In this document: positions 1 through 11,697 of the stretch, in pieces
Position numbering within the stretch: position 1 is the stretch's first letter
How the letters are laid out: the number at the start of each line of letters is the position of its first letter
NCBI RefSeq assembly: GCF_036320965.1
Contig: NC_092264.1
Coordinates: 21,457,565-21,521,564 of the forward strand
Direction: 5' to 3'
Origin: Panulirus ornatus
Lineage: Eukaryota > Arthropoda > Malacostraca > Decapoda > Palinuridae
DNA: 64,000 nt
Notes under the pieces: generated by a model
The model's input: the letters and a program-made list of their open reading frames with translations, nothing else
Told to the model about the DNA's origin: nothing
The model's database searches: none
Position numbers and translations under genes: made by a program

Positions 1-23
1 ATATAGTCATTTGCAGATGAAAT

Positions 24-962
24 AGAATATTTATGGGAGTGGATTTCGCAGCGGATGGAGCCATGGAAGCAGAAGTGAATCATAGGGTGGGGGAGGGGGC
101 AAAAGTTCTGGGAGCATTGAAGAATGTGTGGAAGTCAAGAACATTATCTCGGTAAGCAAAAATGGGTATGTTTGAAGGAATAGTGGTTCCAACAATGTTA
201 TATGGTTGCAAGGCGTGGGCTATAGATAGACATGTGCAGAGGAGGGTGGATGTGCTGGAAATGAGATGTTTGAGGACAATATGTGGTGTGAGATGGTTTG
301 ATAGAGTAAGTAATAATAGGGTAAGAGAGATGAGTAGTAATAAAAAGAGTGTGGTTGAGAGAGCAGAAGAGGGTGTTTTGAAATGGTTTGGTCACATGGA
401 GAGAATGAGTGAGGAAAGACTGACAAAGAGGATATATGTGTCAGAGGTGGAGGGAACGAGAAGTGGGAGACCAAATTGGAGGTGGAAAGATGGAGTGAAA
501 AAGATTTTGAGTGATCAGGGCCTGAACATGCAGGAGGGTGAAAGGCATGCAAGGAATAGAGTGAATTGGAACGATGTGGTATACCGAGGTCGACGTGCTG
601 TCAATGGATTGAACCAGGGCATGTGAAGCATCTGGGGTAAACCATGGAAAGCTCTGTAGGGCCTGGATGTGGAAAGGGAGCTGTGGTTTCGGTGCATTAT
701 TACATGACAGCTAGAGACTGAGCATGAATGAATGTGGCCTTTGTTGTCTTTTCCTAGCACTACCTCGTGCACATGCGGGGGGAGGGGGTTGTTATTTCGA
801 TGGCGATGGGAATGGATATATATGGATGTATATATGTCTGTGTGTGTATATATATGTATAAGTTGAGATGTATAGGTATGTATATGTGCGTGTGTGGAAG
901 TGTATGTGTATACATGTGTATGTGGGTGGGTTAGGCCATTCTTTCGTCTGTGTCCTTGCGGG
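24..962 (+). pseudogene. Family A LINE, 3' fragment (C-terminal domain plus long 3'UTR)
   Basis: 5'-truncated copy of the RTE-like retrotransposon that recurs through this window. The remnant frame (36-626) matches the post-reverse-transcriptase C-terminal region, with YGCKAW, VLEMRCLRT and KWFGHMERM blocks, and ends at the TGA at 624-626. An in-frame TAA at 153-155 replaces the lysine codon found in other copies, so the frame is dead. The 3'UTR (627-962) is the long class. It stops at CCTTGCG, just before the terminal stem-loop tail that complete copies have. It would encode no enzyme, because endonuclease and reverse transcriptase domains are missing. Confidence 0.85.
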
Positions 963-1062
963 TTGTGCATGTGGAGGAGGGTGGATGTGTTGGAAATTAA
1001 ATATTTGAGGACAATATGTGGTGTGAGGTGGTTTGATTGAGTAAGTAATGAAAGAGTGAGAA
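960..1062 (+). mobile_element. Short family A LINE fragment
   Basis: About 100 bp matching the family A segment that encodes VLEMRCLRT and the region after it (GGAGGGTGGATGTGTTGG onward). It is joined directly to the broken 3'UTR of the preceding copy. It is too short to have a readable frame and is probably a rearrangement product or a separate truncated insertion. Confidence 0.7.
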
Positions 1063-1082
1063 ATATTTATCTATTTATTTAT

Positions 1083-2211
1083 TTTGCTTTGTCGCTGTCT
1101 CCCGTGTTTGCGAAGTAGCGCAAGGAAACAGACAAAAGAAATGGCCCAACCCACCCCCATACACATGTATATACATACACGTCCACACACGCAAATATAT
1201 ATACCCATACATCTCAATGTACACACATATATACACACACACAGACATACATATATACACATGCACACAATTCACACTGTCTGCCTTTATTCATTCCCAT
1301 CGCCACCTCGCCACACATGGAATAACATCCCCCTCCCCCCTCATGTGTGCGAGGTAGCGCTAGGAAAAGACAACAAAAGCCCCATTCGTTCACACTCAGT
1401 CTCTAGCTGTCATGCAATAATGCCCGAAACCACAGCTCCCTTTCCACATCCAGGCCCCACACAACTTTCCATGGTTTACCCCAGACGCTTCACATGCCCT
1501 GATTCACTCCATTGACAGCACGTCGACCCCGGAATACCACATCGATCCAATTCACTCTATTCCTTGCCCGCCTTTCACCCTCCTCAATGTTCAGGCCCCG
1601 ATCACTCAAAATCTTTTTCACTCCATCTTTCCACCTCCAATTTGGTCTCCGTCTCCCACTTCTCCTCGTTCCCTCCACCTCCGACACATATATCCTCTTG
1701 GTCAATCTTTCCTCACTCATTCTCTCCATGTGACCAAACCATTTCAAAACACCCTCTTCTGTTCTCTCAACCACGCTCTTTTTATTTCCACACATCTCTC
1801 CTACCCTTACATTACTTACTCGATCAAAACACCTCACACCACATAATGTCCTCAAACATCTCATTTCCAGCACATCCATCCTCCTGCGCACAACTCTATC
1901 CATAGCCCACGCCTCGCAACCATACAACATTGTTGGAACCACTATTCCTTCAACCATACCCATTTTTGCTTTCCAAGATAATGTTCTCGACTTCCACACA
2001 TTCTTCAAGGCTCCCAGAATTTTCGCCCCCTCCCCCACCCTATGATTCACTTCTGCTTCCATGGTTCCATCCGCTGCCAGATCCACTCCCAGATATCTAA
2101 AACACTTTACTTCCTCGAGTTTTTCTCCATTCAAACTTAACTCTCAATTGACTTGACCTACAATCCTACTGTACCTAATAACCTTGCTCTTATTCACATT
2201 CACTCTTAACT
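1083..2211 (-). pseudogene. Family A LINE, 3' fragment, minus strand, long 3'UTR
   Basis: Read on the minus strand this covers the region from just after the reverse transcriptase palm to the 3' tail. The tail starts at 1083 with the reverse complement of the terminal stem-loop (GCTTTGTCGCTGTCTCCCG). The open stretch is 1490-2134 (214 codons: LNGEKLEEVKCFRYLGVD, then the CEAWAMDR and KWFGHMERM blocks). Upstream of it a tryptophan codon has become TGA (VNW to VN-stop), and homology ends near 2211. The GRRRPNW stretch carries two extra codons compared with younger copies. It belongs to the long 3'UTR class. It lies convergent with the plus-strand fragments to its left, giving a tail-to-tail pair. 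Confidence 0.85.
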
Positions 2212-3015
2212 GGGTTTTTAAGCACAGGGAATTTGTGGGGTAAAAACAATGAAAATAATGGACAGATTTAGTGATGCATTCATAATACTTTTGATGAAAT
2301 CTTGCAAATGATTAACAAACATCCTCATAGCATGCTGAAGATGGGTGCCCAATAACATTCACCTGGCACTTATACAGACTCTGTAGAGTATTATACTGAT
2401 AGTATTTCAGTATGGAAAGTGAATGATGCTGTAACAAAACAAGAAATCTTGCATGCAGAATTATATATCATCCTTTTATTACTTATACATTCCAGTAAAT
2501 GCCACCACGCCTCATAAACAGCGAATCTAAGTTTGGTGAGTTTAGGTGTCTTCATGAATTTAAGGCATGAATTAGTGCTCATGAGATCTTCCCTGCACAG
2601 GCTCAGACTGTTGTCTCTTTAGACATCTGAAATTGCTGTTTACATTTCCAACCAAATGAAAGAGTATGGCAGAGAGAAGTGGAGTACAGTTTATTTTTTC
2701 ATAAAAACACTTAATAATGAAAAGCAATTGTGAAAAAAGCCTAATCTTTGATTTCCATTTATTACAGTATTATAGCACTGTTATTTTACCCCACATTTTA
2801 CCTTTCCAGCATGACCCTACCGTTAACACATAAATGTCGAAAGGTGATTTTGAAAGGTATTGAAACAAAATTCCAAACTCTTATATCATTCCTTACATTA
2901 GCGACAAAGAAATCATAAGTGAAAATGTAAGATATTGAACCTACAAGAGTGGTGTGTCTCTATTCTAGACTTTTACCACTAAGTTATTATCTTATCCCAC
3001 ATTTTCCCTTTCCCC
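2212..3015. other. No recognisable feature
   Basis: AT-rich sequence between two family A fragments. The only open frames are short (a 63-codon minus-strand frame at 2391-2582) and have no recognisable motif. I see no repeat structure, splice-site-flanked ORF or RNA gene. Confidence 0.5.
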
Positions 3016-3111
3016 CATATATCTTCATCATCAATCTTTCCTTTCTCAGTCTCTCCATATGTCCAAACCATTCCAACACACCCTCTTCTGCTCTCAACCA
3101 CACTTTTTATT
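3016..3111 (-). mobile_element. Family A LINE fragment, minus strand
   Basis: About 95 bp of reverse-complemented family A C-terminal sequence (the TLTKRIY, KWFGHME and VVERAEEG region), more diverged than the neighbouring copies. It lies immediately head-to-head with the plus-strand copy that starts at about 3118. Confidence 0.7.
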
Positions 3112-3117
3112 AGAACA

Positions 3118-6100
3118 CATCATGAGAAGCAAGTGTTCTGGGAGCAGCTGAATGAGTGTGTTAGTGGTTTTGATGCACGAGACCGGGTTATAGTGATGTG
3201 TGATTTGAATGCAAAGGTGAGTAATGTGGCAGTTGAGGGAATAATTGGTATACATGGGGTGTTCAGTGTTGTAAATGGAAATGGTGAAGAGCTTGTAGAT
3301 TTATGTGCTGAAAAAGGATTGGTGATTGGGAATACCTGGTTTAAAAAGCGAGATATCCATAAGTATACGTATGTAAGTAGGAGAGATGGCCAGAGAGCGT
3401 TATTGGATTATGTGTTGATTGACAGGAGTGCAAAAGAGAGACTTTTGGATGTTAATGTGCTGAGAGGTGCAACTGGAGGGATGTCTGATCATTATCTTGT
3501 GGAGGCGAAGGTGAAGATTTGTAGGGGTTTTCAGAAAGGAAGAGAGAATGTTGGGGTGAAGGGAGTAGTGAGAGTAAGTGAGCTCGGGAAGGAGACTTGT
3601 GTGAGGAAGTACCAGGAGAGACTGAGTACAGAATGGAAAAAGGTGAGAACAAAGGAGGTAAGGGGAGTGGGGGAGGAATGGGATGTATTTAGGGAAGCAG
3701 TGATGGCTTGTGCAAAAGATGCTTGTGGCATGAGAAGCGTGGGAGGTGGGTTGATTAGAAAAGGTAGTGAGTGGTGGGATGAAGAAGTAAGATTATTAGT
3801 GAAAGATAAGAGAGAGGCATTTGGACGATTTTTGCAGGGAAAAAATGCAAATGAGTGGGAGATGTATAAAAGAAAGAGGCAGGTCAAGAGAAAGGTGCAA
3901 GAGGTGAAAAAGTGGGCAAATGAGAGTTGGGGTGGGAGAGTATCATTAAATTTTAGGGAGAATAAAAAGATGTTTTGGAAGGAGGTAAATAAAGTGCGTA
4001 AGACAAGGGAGCAAATGGGAACTTCAGTGAAGGGGGCTAATGGGGAGGTGATAACAAGTAGTGGTGATGTGAGAAGGAGATGGAGTGAGTATTTTGAAGG
4101 TTTGTTGAATGTGTTTGATGATAGAGTGGCAGATATAGGGTGTTTTGGTCGAAGTGGTGTGCAAAGTGAGAGGGTTAGGGAAAATGATTTGGTAAACAGA
4201 GAAGAGGTAGTAAAAGCTTTGCGGAAGATGAAAGCTGGCAAGGCAGCAGGTCTGGATGGTACTGCAGTGGAATCTATTATAAAAGGAGGTGACTGTATTG
4301 TTGACTGGTTGGTAAGGTTATTTAATGTATGTATGATTCATGGTGAGGTGCCTGAGGATTGGCGGAATGCTTGCATAGTGCCATTGTACAAAGGCAAAGG
4401 GGATAAAAGTGAGTGCTCAAATTACAGAGGTATAAGTTTGTTGAGTATTCCTGGTAAATTCTATGGGAGGGTATTGATTGAGAGGGTGAAGGCATGTACA
4501 GAGCATCAGATTGGGGAAGAGCAGTGTGGTTTCAGAAGTGGTAGAGGATGTGTGGATCAGGTGTTTGCTTTGAAGAATGTATGTGAGAAATACTTAGAAA
4601 AGCAAATGGATTTGTATGTAGAATTTATGGATCTGGAGAAGGCATATGATAGAGTTGATAGAGATGCTCTGTGGAAGGTATTAAGAATATATGGTGTGGG
4701 AGGCAAGTTGTTAGAAGCAGTGAAAAGTTTTTATCGAGGATGTAAGGCATGTGTACAAGTAGGAAGATAGGAAAGTGATTGGTTCTCAGTGAATGTAGGT
4801 TTGCGGCAGGGGTGTGTGATGTCTCCATAGTTGTTTAATTTGTTTATGGATGGGGTTGTTAGGGAGGTGAATGCAAGAGTTTTGGAAAGAGGGGCAAGTA
4901 TGAAGTCTGTTGGGGATGAGAGAGCTTGGGAAGTGAGTCAGTTGTTGTTTACTGATGATACAGCGCTGGTGGCTGATTCATGTGGAAAACTGCAGAAACT
5001 GGTGACTGAGTTTGGTAAAATGTGTGAAAGAAGAAAGTTAAGAGTAAATGTGAATAACAGCAAGGTTATTAGGTACAGTAGTGTTGAGGGTCAAGTCAAT
5101 TGGGAGGTAAGTTTGAATGGAGAAAAACTGGAGGAAGTAAAGTGTTTTAGATATCTGGGAGTGGATGGAACCATGGAAGCGGAAGTGAATCATAGGGTGG
5201 GGGAGGGGGCAAAAATTCTGGGAGCCTTGAAGAATTTTTGGAAGCCGAGAACATTATCTCGGAAAGCAAAAATGGCTATGTTTGAAGGAATAGTGGTTCC
5301 AACAATGTTGTATGGTTGCGAGGCGTGGGCTATGGATAGAGTTGTGCGCAGGAGGGTGGATGTGCTGGAAATGAGATGTTTGAGGACAATATGTGGTGTG
5401 AGGTGGTTTGATTGAGTAAGTAATAATAGGGTAAAAGAGATGTGTGGAAATAAAAAGAAACTGGTTGAGAGAACAGAAGAGGGTGTTTTGAAATGGTTTG
5501 GTCACATGGAGAGGATGAGTAAGGAAAGATTGACCAAGAGGATATATGTGTCAGAGGTGGAGGGAACGAGGAGAAGTGGGAGACCAAATTGGAGGTGGTA
5601 AGATGGAGTGAAAAAGATTCTGAGTGATCGGGGCCTGAACATGCAGGAGGGTGAAAGGTGAGCAAGGAATAGAGTGAATTGGAACGATGTGGTATACCGG
5701 GGTCTATGTGCTGTCAATGGATTGAACCAGGGCATGTGAAGCGTTTGGGGTAAACCATGGAAAGTTCTGTGGGGCCTGGATGTGGAAAGGGAGCTGTATT
5801 TTCAGTGCATTATTACATGATAGTTAGAGACTGAGTGTGAACAAATGGGGCCTTTGTTGTCTTTTCCTAGCGCTACCTCGCACACATGAGGGGGGAGGGG
5901 ATTGTTATTCCATGTGTGGCAAGGTGGCGATGGGAATAAATAAAGGCAGACAGTATGAATTATGTACATGTGTATATATGTATATGTCTGTGTGTGTATA
6001 TATATGTGTGTACACTGAGATGTATAGGTATGTATATTTGCATGTGTGGACGTGTATGTATATACATGTGTATGTGGGTGGGTTGGGCCATTCTTTCGTC

Positions 6101-6154
6101 TGTTTCCTTGCGCTACCTCGCTAACGCGGGAGACAGCGACAAAGCAAAATAATA
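3118..6154 (+). pseudogene. Family A LINE, nearly complete, with five in-frame nonsense codons
   Basis: 5'-truncated inside the endonuclease domain: it begins at the RQVFWEQLNE region, so the N-terminal glutamate motif is lost. The remaining endonuclease motifs (CDLNAK, where other copies have GDLNAK; SDHYLVE) are present. The reverse transcriptase (AGLDGTAVE, YRGISLL, GFRSGRG, FMDLEKAYDRVD, QGCVMSP, FTDDTALVADS) and C-terminal domain follow, all in one reading frame from 3118 to 5738. Five stops interrupt that frame: 4768-4770 (TAG), 4828-4830 (TAG for TGG), 5413-5415 (TGA for CGA), near 5600 and near 5660. There is also a 12-bp in-frame deletion in YLGVD(LAAD)GTME. The catalytic FADD is FTDD here. 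The 3'UTR is the long class and ends in the stem-loop tail and an A-rich end (about 6150-6184). Confidence 0.9.
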
Positions 6155-6184
6155 AAGAAAATAAAAATATACAAACATAAACAT

Positions 6185-7013
6185 TTTTTTTTTTTTTTTT
6201 TTTTTTTTTTATACTTTGTCGCTGTCTCCCGCGTTTGCGAGGTAGCGCAAGGAAACAGACGAAAGAAATGGCCCAACCCCCCCCCCCCATACACATGTAC
6301 ATACACACGTCCACACACGCAAATATACATACCTACACAGCTTTCCATGGTTTACCCCAGACGCTTCACATGCCTTGCTTCAATCCACTGACAGCACGTC
6401 AACCCCTGTATACCACATGACTCCAATTCACTCTAATTCTTGCCCTCCTTTCACCCTCCTGCATGTTCAGGCCCCGATCACACAAAATCTTTTTCACTCC
6501 ATCTTTCCACCTCCAATTTGGTCTCCCTCTTCTCCTCGTTCCCTCCACCTCCGACACATATATCCTCTTGGTCAATCTCTCCTCACTCATTCTCTCCATG
6601 TGCCCAAACCATTTCAAAACACCCTCTTCTGCTCTCTCAACCACGCTCTTTTTATTTCCACACATCTCTCTTACCCTTACGTTACTTACTCGATCAAACC
6701 ACCTCACACCACACATTGTCCTCAAACATCTCATTTCCAGCACATCCATCCTCCTGCGCACATCTCTATCCATAGCCCACGCCTCGCAACCATACAGCAT
6801 TGTTGGAACCACTATTCCCTCAAACATACCCATTTTTGCTTTCCGAGATAATGTTCTCGACTTCCACACATTTTTCAAGGCTCCCAAAATTTTCGCCCCC
6901 TCCCCCACCCTATGATCCACTTCCGCTTCCATGGTTCCATCCGCTGACAGATCCACTCCCAGATATCTAAAGCACTTCACTTCCTCCAGTTTTTCTCCAT
7001 TCAAACTCACCTC
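6185..7013 (-). pseudogene. Family A LINE, 3' fragment, minus strand, mid 3'UTR class
   Basis: It starts with a T run (6185-6210, the poly-A end of the minus-strand element), followed by the tail, the 255-bp-deleted 3'UTR and an open C-terminal frame at 6399-7010 (203 codons) without stops. The 5' end is truncated just upstream of VSLNGEKLEEV. Together with the plus-strand copy ending at 6154 it forms a tail-to-tail inverted pair. It carries the diagnostic residues of young copies (LSAD, ILCDRG). No enzymatic domain remains. Confidence 0.85.
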
Positions 7014-7716
7014 TCTATTTTAATGCTTGTTGTCTTTTGGCATCCAATATTGGTTTCATCATCATAACCATTTCACTGCCTCGTGATTTGTTAGGTTTGA
7101 AAGGTGAGCAGCAAGTTTTCAGATATCTTTAGAGATGTAAGAGTTTGATCCTGTGTGGGACGGATCTCATGAGCATCAATTAGATCCCAAAATCTATACA
7201 CACATCTGAACTCACCCAATGTATTTGTAAAATTCTGATTAAGACGGATTCAAGCTTTACAATGCTTGGCAGACTGAATGGGATGCATAAATAATTAAGG
7301 ATTATATGCATTCCTAGACTTGTCTGGCAAGATCTCATACTATTATAGATTCATTCATGTGCTGACATACAGACTTCAAAAAGCTAATGAGAATCGAAAC
7401 ATGCACAGGAGAAAGTTTTTTATCTGCAGGACGGTCACATGGGGCCATTGGGACGTATAGGAATCTCTCCCACTCATTTATTATTTAAAGAATGTACCAG
7501 AAATGTATTATAATCTCAATTGTGGTATCATAAATGCTTTAACTTTACAAATTCCCTTTACTTCAAAGCCATTCATTAAATTAATGGAGTCAGGCAGTTC
7601 TAAACCAACTTCTATATCAACTATACACGATATAAGGAGTACATTAGTCTCAATTTTCTTTAATTCAATCTTCTCCAAAATGCACAATCATATTCTAAAA
7701 TTCTACCAATACTGTC
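7014..7716. other. No recognisable feature
   Basis: Unique-looking AT-rich sequence between the family A copy and the 61-bp array. A 73-codon frame (7503-7724) has no recognisable motif and runs into the array, so I do not call it a gene. Confidence 0.5.
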
Positions 7717-9829
7717 ATACATAGGGCACCAAGCTGGGAACTGTAACTATGGTGATCCTGTACACATGTATTATCATACTTTGAGCACCAAGCTGATAAC
7801 TGTATACATGGTGATCCTGTAAATAGATGTATTATCATACATGGGGCACCAAGCTGATAACTGTATACATGGTGATCCAGTACATGGTTGTATTATCATA
7901 CATGGGGCACCAAGCTGAGAAATGTATACATGGTGATCCTGTATATGGATGCATTATCATACATAGGGCACCAAGATGAGAACTGTATACATGGTGATCC
8001 TGCACATAGATTTGTATTATCATACATGGAGCATCAAGCTGATAACTGTATACGTGGTGATATTGCACATAGACGTATTACCATACATGGGACACCAAGC
8101 TGAGAATTGTATACATGGTGAACTTGTACATGGTTGTATTATCATACATGGGGCAACAAGCTGAGAACTGTATACATGGTGATCCTGGACATGGTTGTAT
8201 TATCATACATGGGGCACCAAGCTGATAACTGCATACATGGTGATTTTTTATATGGTTGTACCATCATACATGGGGCAACAAGCTGAGAACTGTATACATG
8301 GTGATCTTGTACATGGTTGTACTATCATACATGGGGCACCAAACTGATAACTGTATACATGGTGATCTTGTATATGGTTGTAACATCATAAATGGGGCAC
8401 CAGGCTAAGAACTGTACACATGGTGATCTTGTACATGGTTGTATCATCATACATGGGACACCAAGCTGCAAACTGTATACATGGTGATCCTGTACATGGT
8501 TGTATCATCATAAATGGGGCACCAAGCTAATGACTGTATACATGGTGATCTTGTACATGGTTGTATTATCATACATGGGGCACCAAGCTGAGAACTGTAT
8601 ACATGGTGATCCTGTATATGGTTGTACTATCATACATAGGTCACCAAGCTGAGAACTGTATATATGGTGATCCTGTACATGGTTGTACTATCAGACATGG
8701 GGCACCAAGCTGAGAACTGTATATATGGTGATCTTGTACATGGTTGTACTATCATACATAGGTCACCAAGCTGAGAACTGTATATATGGTGATCTTGTAC
8801 ATGGTTGTACTATCATACATGGGGCACCAAGCTGAGAACTGTATATATGGTGATCTTGTACATGGTTGTATTATCATACATGGGGCACCAAGCTGAGAAC
8901 TGTATATATGGTGATCTTGTACATGGTTGTACTATCATACATGGGTCACCAAGCTGAGAACTGTATATATGGTGATCTTGTACATGGTTGTACTATCATA
9001 CATAGGTCACCAAGCTGAGAACTGTATATATGGTGATCTTGTACATGGTTGTACTATCATACATAGGTCACCAAGCTGAGAACTGTATATATGGTGATCT
9101 TGTACATGGTTGTACTATCATACATGGGGCACCAAGCTGAGAACTGTATATATGGTGATCTTGTATATGGTTGTATCATCATACATGGGGCACCAAGCTG
9201 AGAACTGTATACATGGTGATCTTGTACATGGTTGTACTATCATACATGGGGCACCAAGCTGAGAACTGTATACATGGTGATCTTGTACATGGTTGTACTA
9301 TCATACATGGGGCACCAAGCTGAGAACTGTATATATGGTGATCTTGTACATGGTTGTACTATCATACATAGGTCACCAAGCTGAGAACTGTATATATGGT
9401 GATCTTGTACATGGTTGTACTATCATACATAGGTCAACAAGCTGAGAACTGTATATATGGTGATCTTGTACATGGTTGTACTATCATACATAGGCCACTA
9501 AACTGAGAACTGTATATATGGTGATCTTGTACATGGTTGTACTATCATACATGGGGCACCAAGCTGAGAACTGTATACATGGTGATCCTGTATATGGTTG
9601 TACTATCATACATAGGTCACCAAGCTGAGAACTGTATATATGGTGATCTTGTACATGGTTGTACTATCATACATAGGCCACTAAACTGAGAACTGTATAT
9701 ATGGTGATCTTGTACATGGTTGTATCATCATACATAGGTCACCAAGCTGAGAACTGTATATATGGTGATCTTGTACATGGTTGTACTATCATACATAGGC
9801 CACTAAACTGAGAACTTTATACATGGGTT
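7717..9829. repeat. 61-bp tandem repeat array (about 34 units)
   Basis: The unit contains GGGGCACCAAGCTGAGAACT, then GTATAYATGGTGATCYTG and a TACATGGTTGTAYTATCATA segment. The period was measured at 61 bp (for example unit starts at 9121, 9182 and 9243). The leftmost units (7717-8100) are the most diverged. From about 8600 units are highly similar and alternate between an ACATGGGGCACC type and an ACATAGGTCACC type. Because 61 is not a multiple of three, no sustained reading frame exists. Classed as a minisatellite. Confidence 0.95.
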
Positions 9830-10025
9830 ACACAATTATCACAACTGATGGTTTCCAACGAGTTTACCAAGTACAGAAGTTACCATAATTTTGCTGAAAT
9901 GATTCTTCTGACATTTCATGAATGACATTATTACACCGACAAACTACAATTGTTATGTTAACTTTCCCTTAAGTAAATGAAATGGTCAGTAGATGGCTTC
10001 ATCCCTCATTGTCTTTGTGGCAGAT

Positions 10026-11697
10026 TAAGCTGACTTGATCCAATATAGGATTACATCATTGGTTTAATTGCAAGTGTATCAACCTGACCCAAGTGAGGAT
10101 TACATCATTGGTTTAATTGCAAGTGTATCAACCTGACCCAAGTGAGGATTACATCATTGGTTTAATTGCAAGTGTATCAACCTGACCCAAGTGAGGATTA
10201 CATCATTGGTTTAATTGCAAGTGTATCAACTTGACCCAAGTGAGATTACATCATGGTTTAATTGACAAGTGTATCATTATTCTGACCCTAAGTGAGGATT
10301 TGACATCATTGGTTTAATGCAAGTGTATCAACCTGACCCAAGTGGAGGATTACTCATTGGTTTAACTGCAAGTGTATCAACTGACCCAAGTGAGGATTAC
10401 ATCACTGGTTTAATTGCAAGTGTATCAGACCTGACCCAAGTGAGGATTACATCATTGGTTTAATTGCAAGTGTATCAACATGACCCAAGTGAGGAATTAC
10501 ATCATTGGTTTAACTGCAAGTGTATCAACCTGACCCAAGTGAGGATTACATCATTGGTTTAATTGCAAGTGTATCAACCTGACCCAAGTGAGGATTACAT
10601 CATTGGTTTAATTGCAAGTGTATCAACTTGACCCAAGTGAGGATTACATCATTGGTTTAATTGCAAGTGTATCAACCTGACCCAAGTGAGGATTACATCA
10701 TTGGTTTAACTGCAAGTGTATCAACTTGACCCAAGTGAGGATTACATCACTGGTTTAATTGCAAGTGTATCAACCTGACCCAAGTGAGATTACATCATTG
10801 GTTTAATTGGCAAGTGTATCAACCTGACCCAAGTGAGGATTACATCATTGGTTTAATTGCAAGTGTATCAACTTGACCCAAGTGAGGATTACATCATTGG
10901 TGGTTAAATTTGCAAGTGTATCAACTTGACCCAAGTGAGGATTACATCACTGGTTTAATTGCAAGTGTATCAACCTGACCGAAGTGAGGATTACATCATT
11001 GGTTTAATTGCAAGTGTATCAACCTGACCTAAGTGAGGATTACATCATTGGTTTAATTGCAAGTGTATCAACCTGACCCAAGTGAGGATTACATCACTGG
11101 TTTAATTGCAAGTGTATCAACTTGACCCAAGTGAGGATTACATCACTGGTTTAATTGCAAGTGTATCAACTTGACCCAAGTGAGGATTACATCACTGGTT
11201 TAATTGCAAGTGTATCAACTTGACCCAAGTGAGGATTACATCACTGGTTTAATTGCAAGTGTATCAACTTGACCCAAGTGAGGATTACATCATTGGCTTA
11301 ACTGCAAGTGTATCAACTTGACCCAAGTGAGGATTACATCATTGGTTTAATTGCAAGTGTATCAACCTGACCCAAGTGAGGATTACATCATTGGTTTAAT
11401 TGCAAGTGTATCAACCTGACCCAAGTGAGGATTACATCTTTGCTTTAATTGCAAGTGTATCAACTTGACCCAAGTGAGGATTACATCATTGGTTTAATTG
11501 CAAGTGTATCAACTTGACCCAAGTGAGGATTACATCATTGGTTTAATTGCAAGTGTATCAACCTGACCCAAGTGAGGATTACATCTTTGCTTTAATTGCA
11601 AGTGTATCAACTTGACCCAAGTGAGGATTACATCATTGGTTTAATTGCAAGTGTATCAACTTGACCCAAGTGAGGATTACATCACTGGTTTAACTGC
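10026..11697. repeat. 49-bp tandem repeat array (about 34 units)
   Basis: Unit: AAGTGAGGATTACATCATTG, then GTTTAATTGC and AAGTGTATCAACYTGACCC. The period is 49 bp (for example 10091 to 10140). Units differ mainly at CATCATTGG versus CATCACTGG and ACCTGACCC versus ACTTGACCC. Small single-base indels cluster at 10230-10500, 10790 and 10900. The array runs directly into the reverse transcriptase fragment at its right end. Confidence 0.95.

Noticed and set aside
1084..1515. 143-codon plus-strand frame rich in His and Thr
   Set aside because: It is the antisense of a LINE 3'UTR made of CA/TA-rich sequence; comparable frames appear at each 3'UTR copy.
7503..7724. 73-codon plus-strand frame
   Set aside because: No motif, no homologue recognised, and it runs into the 61-bp array.
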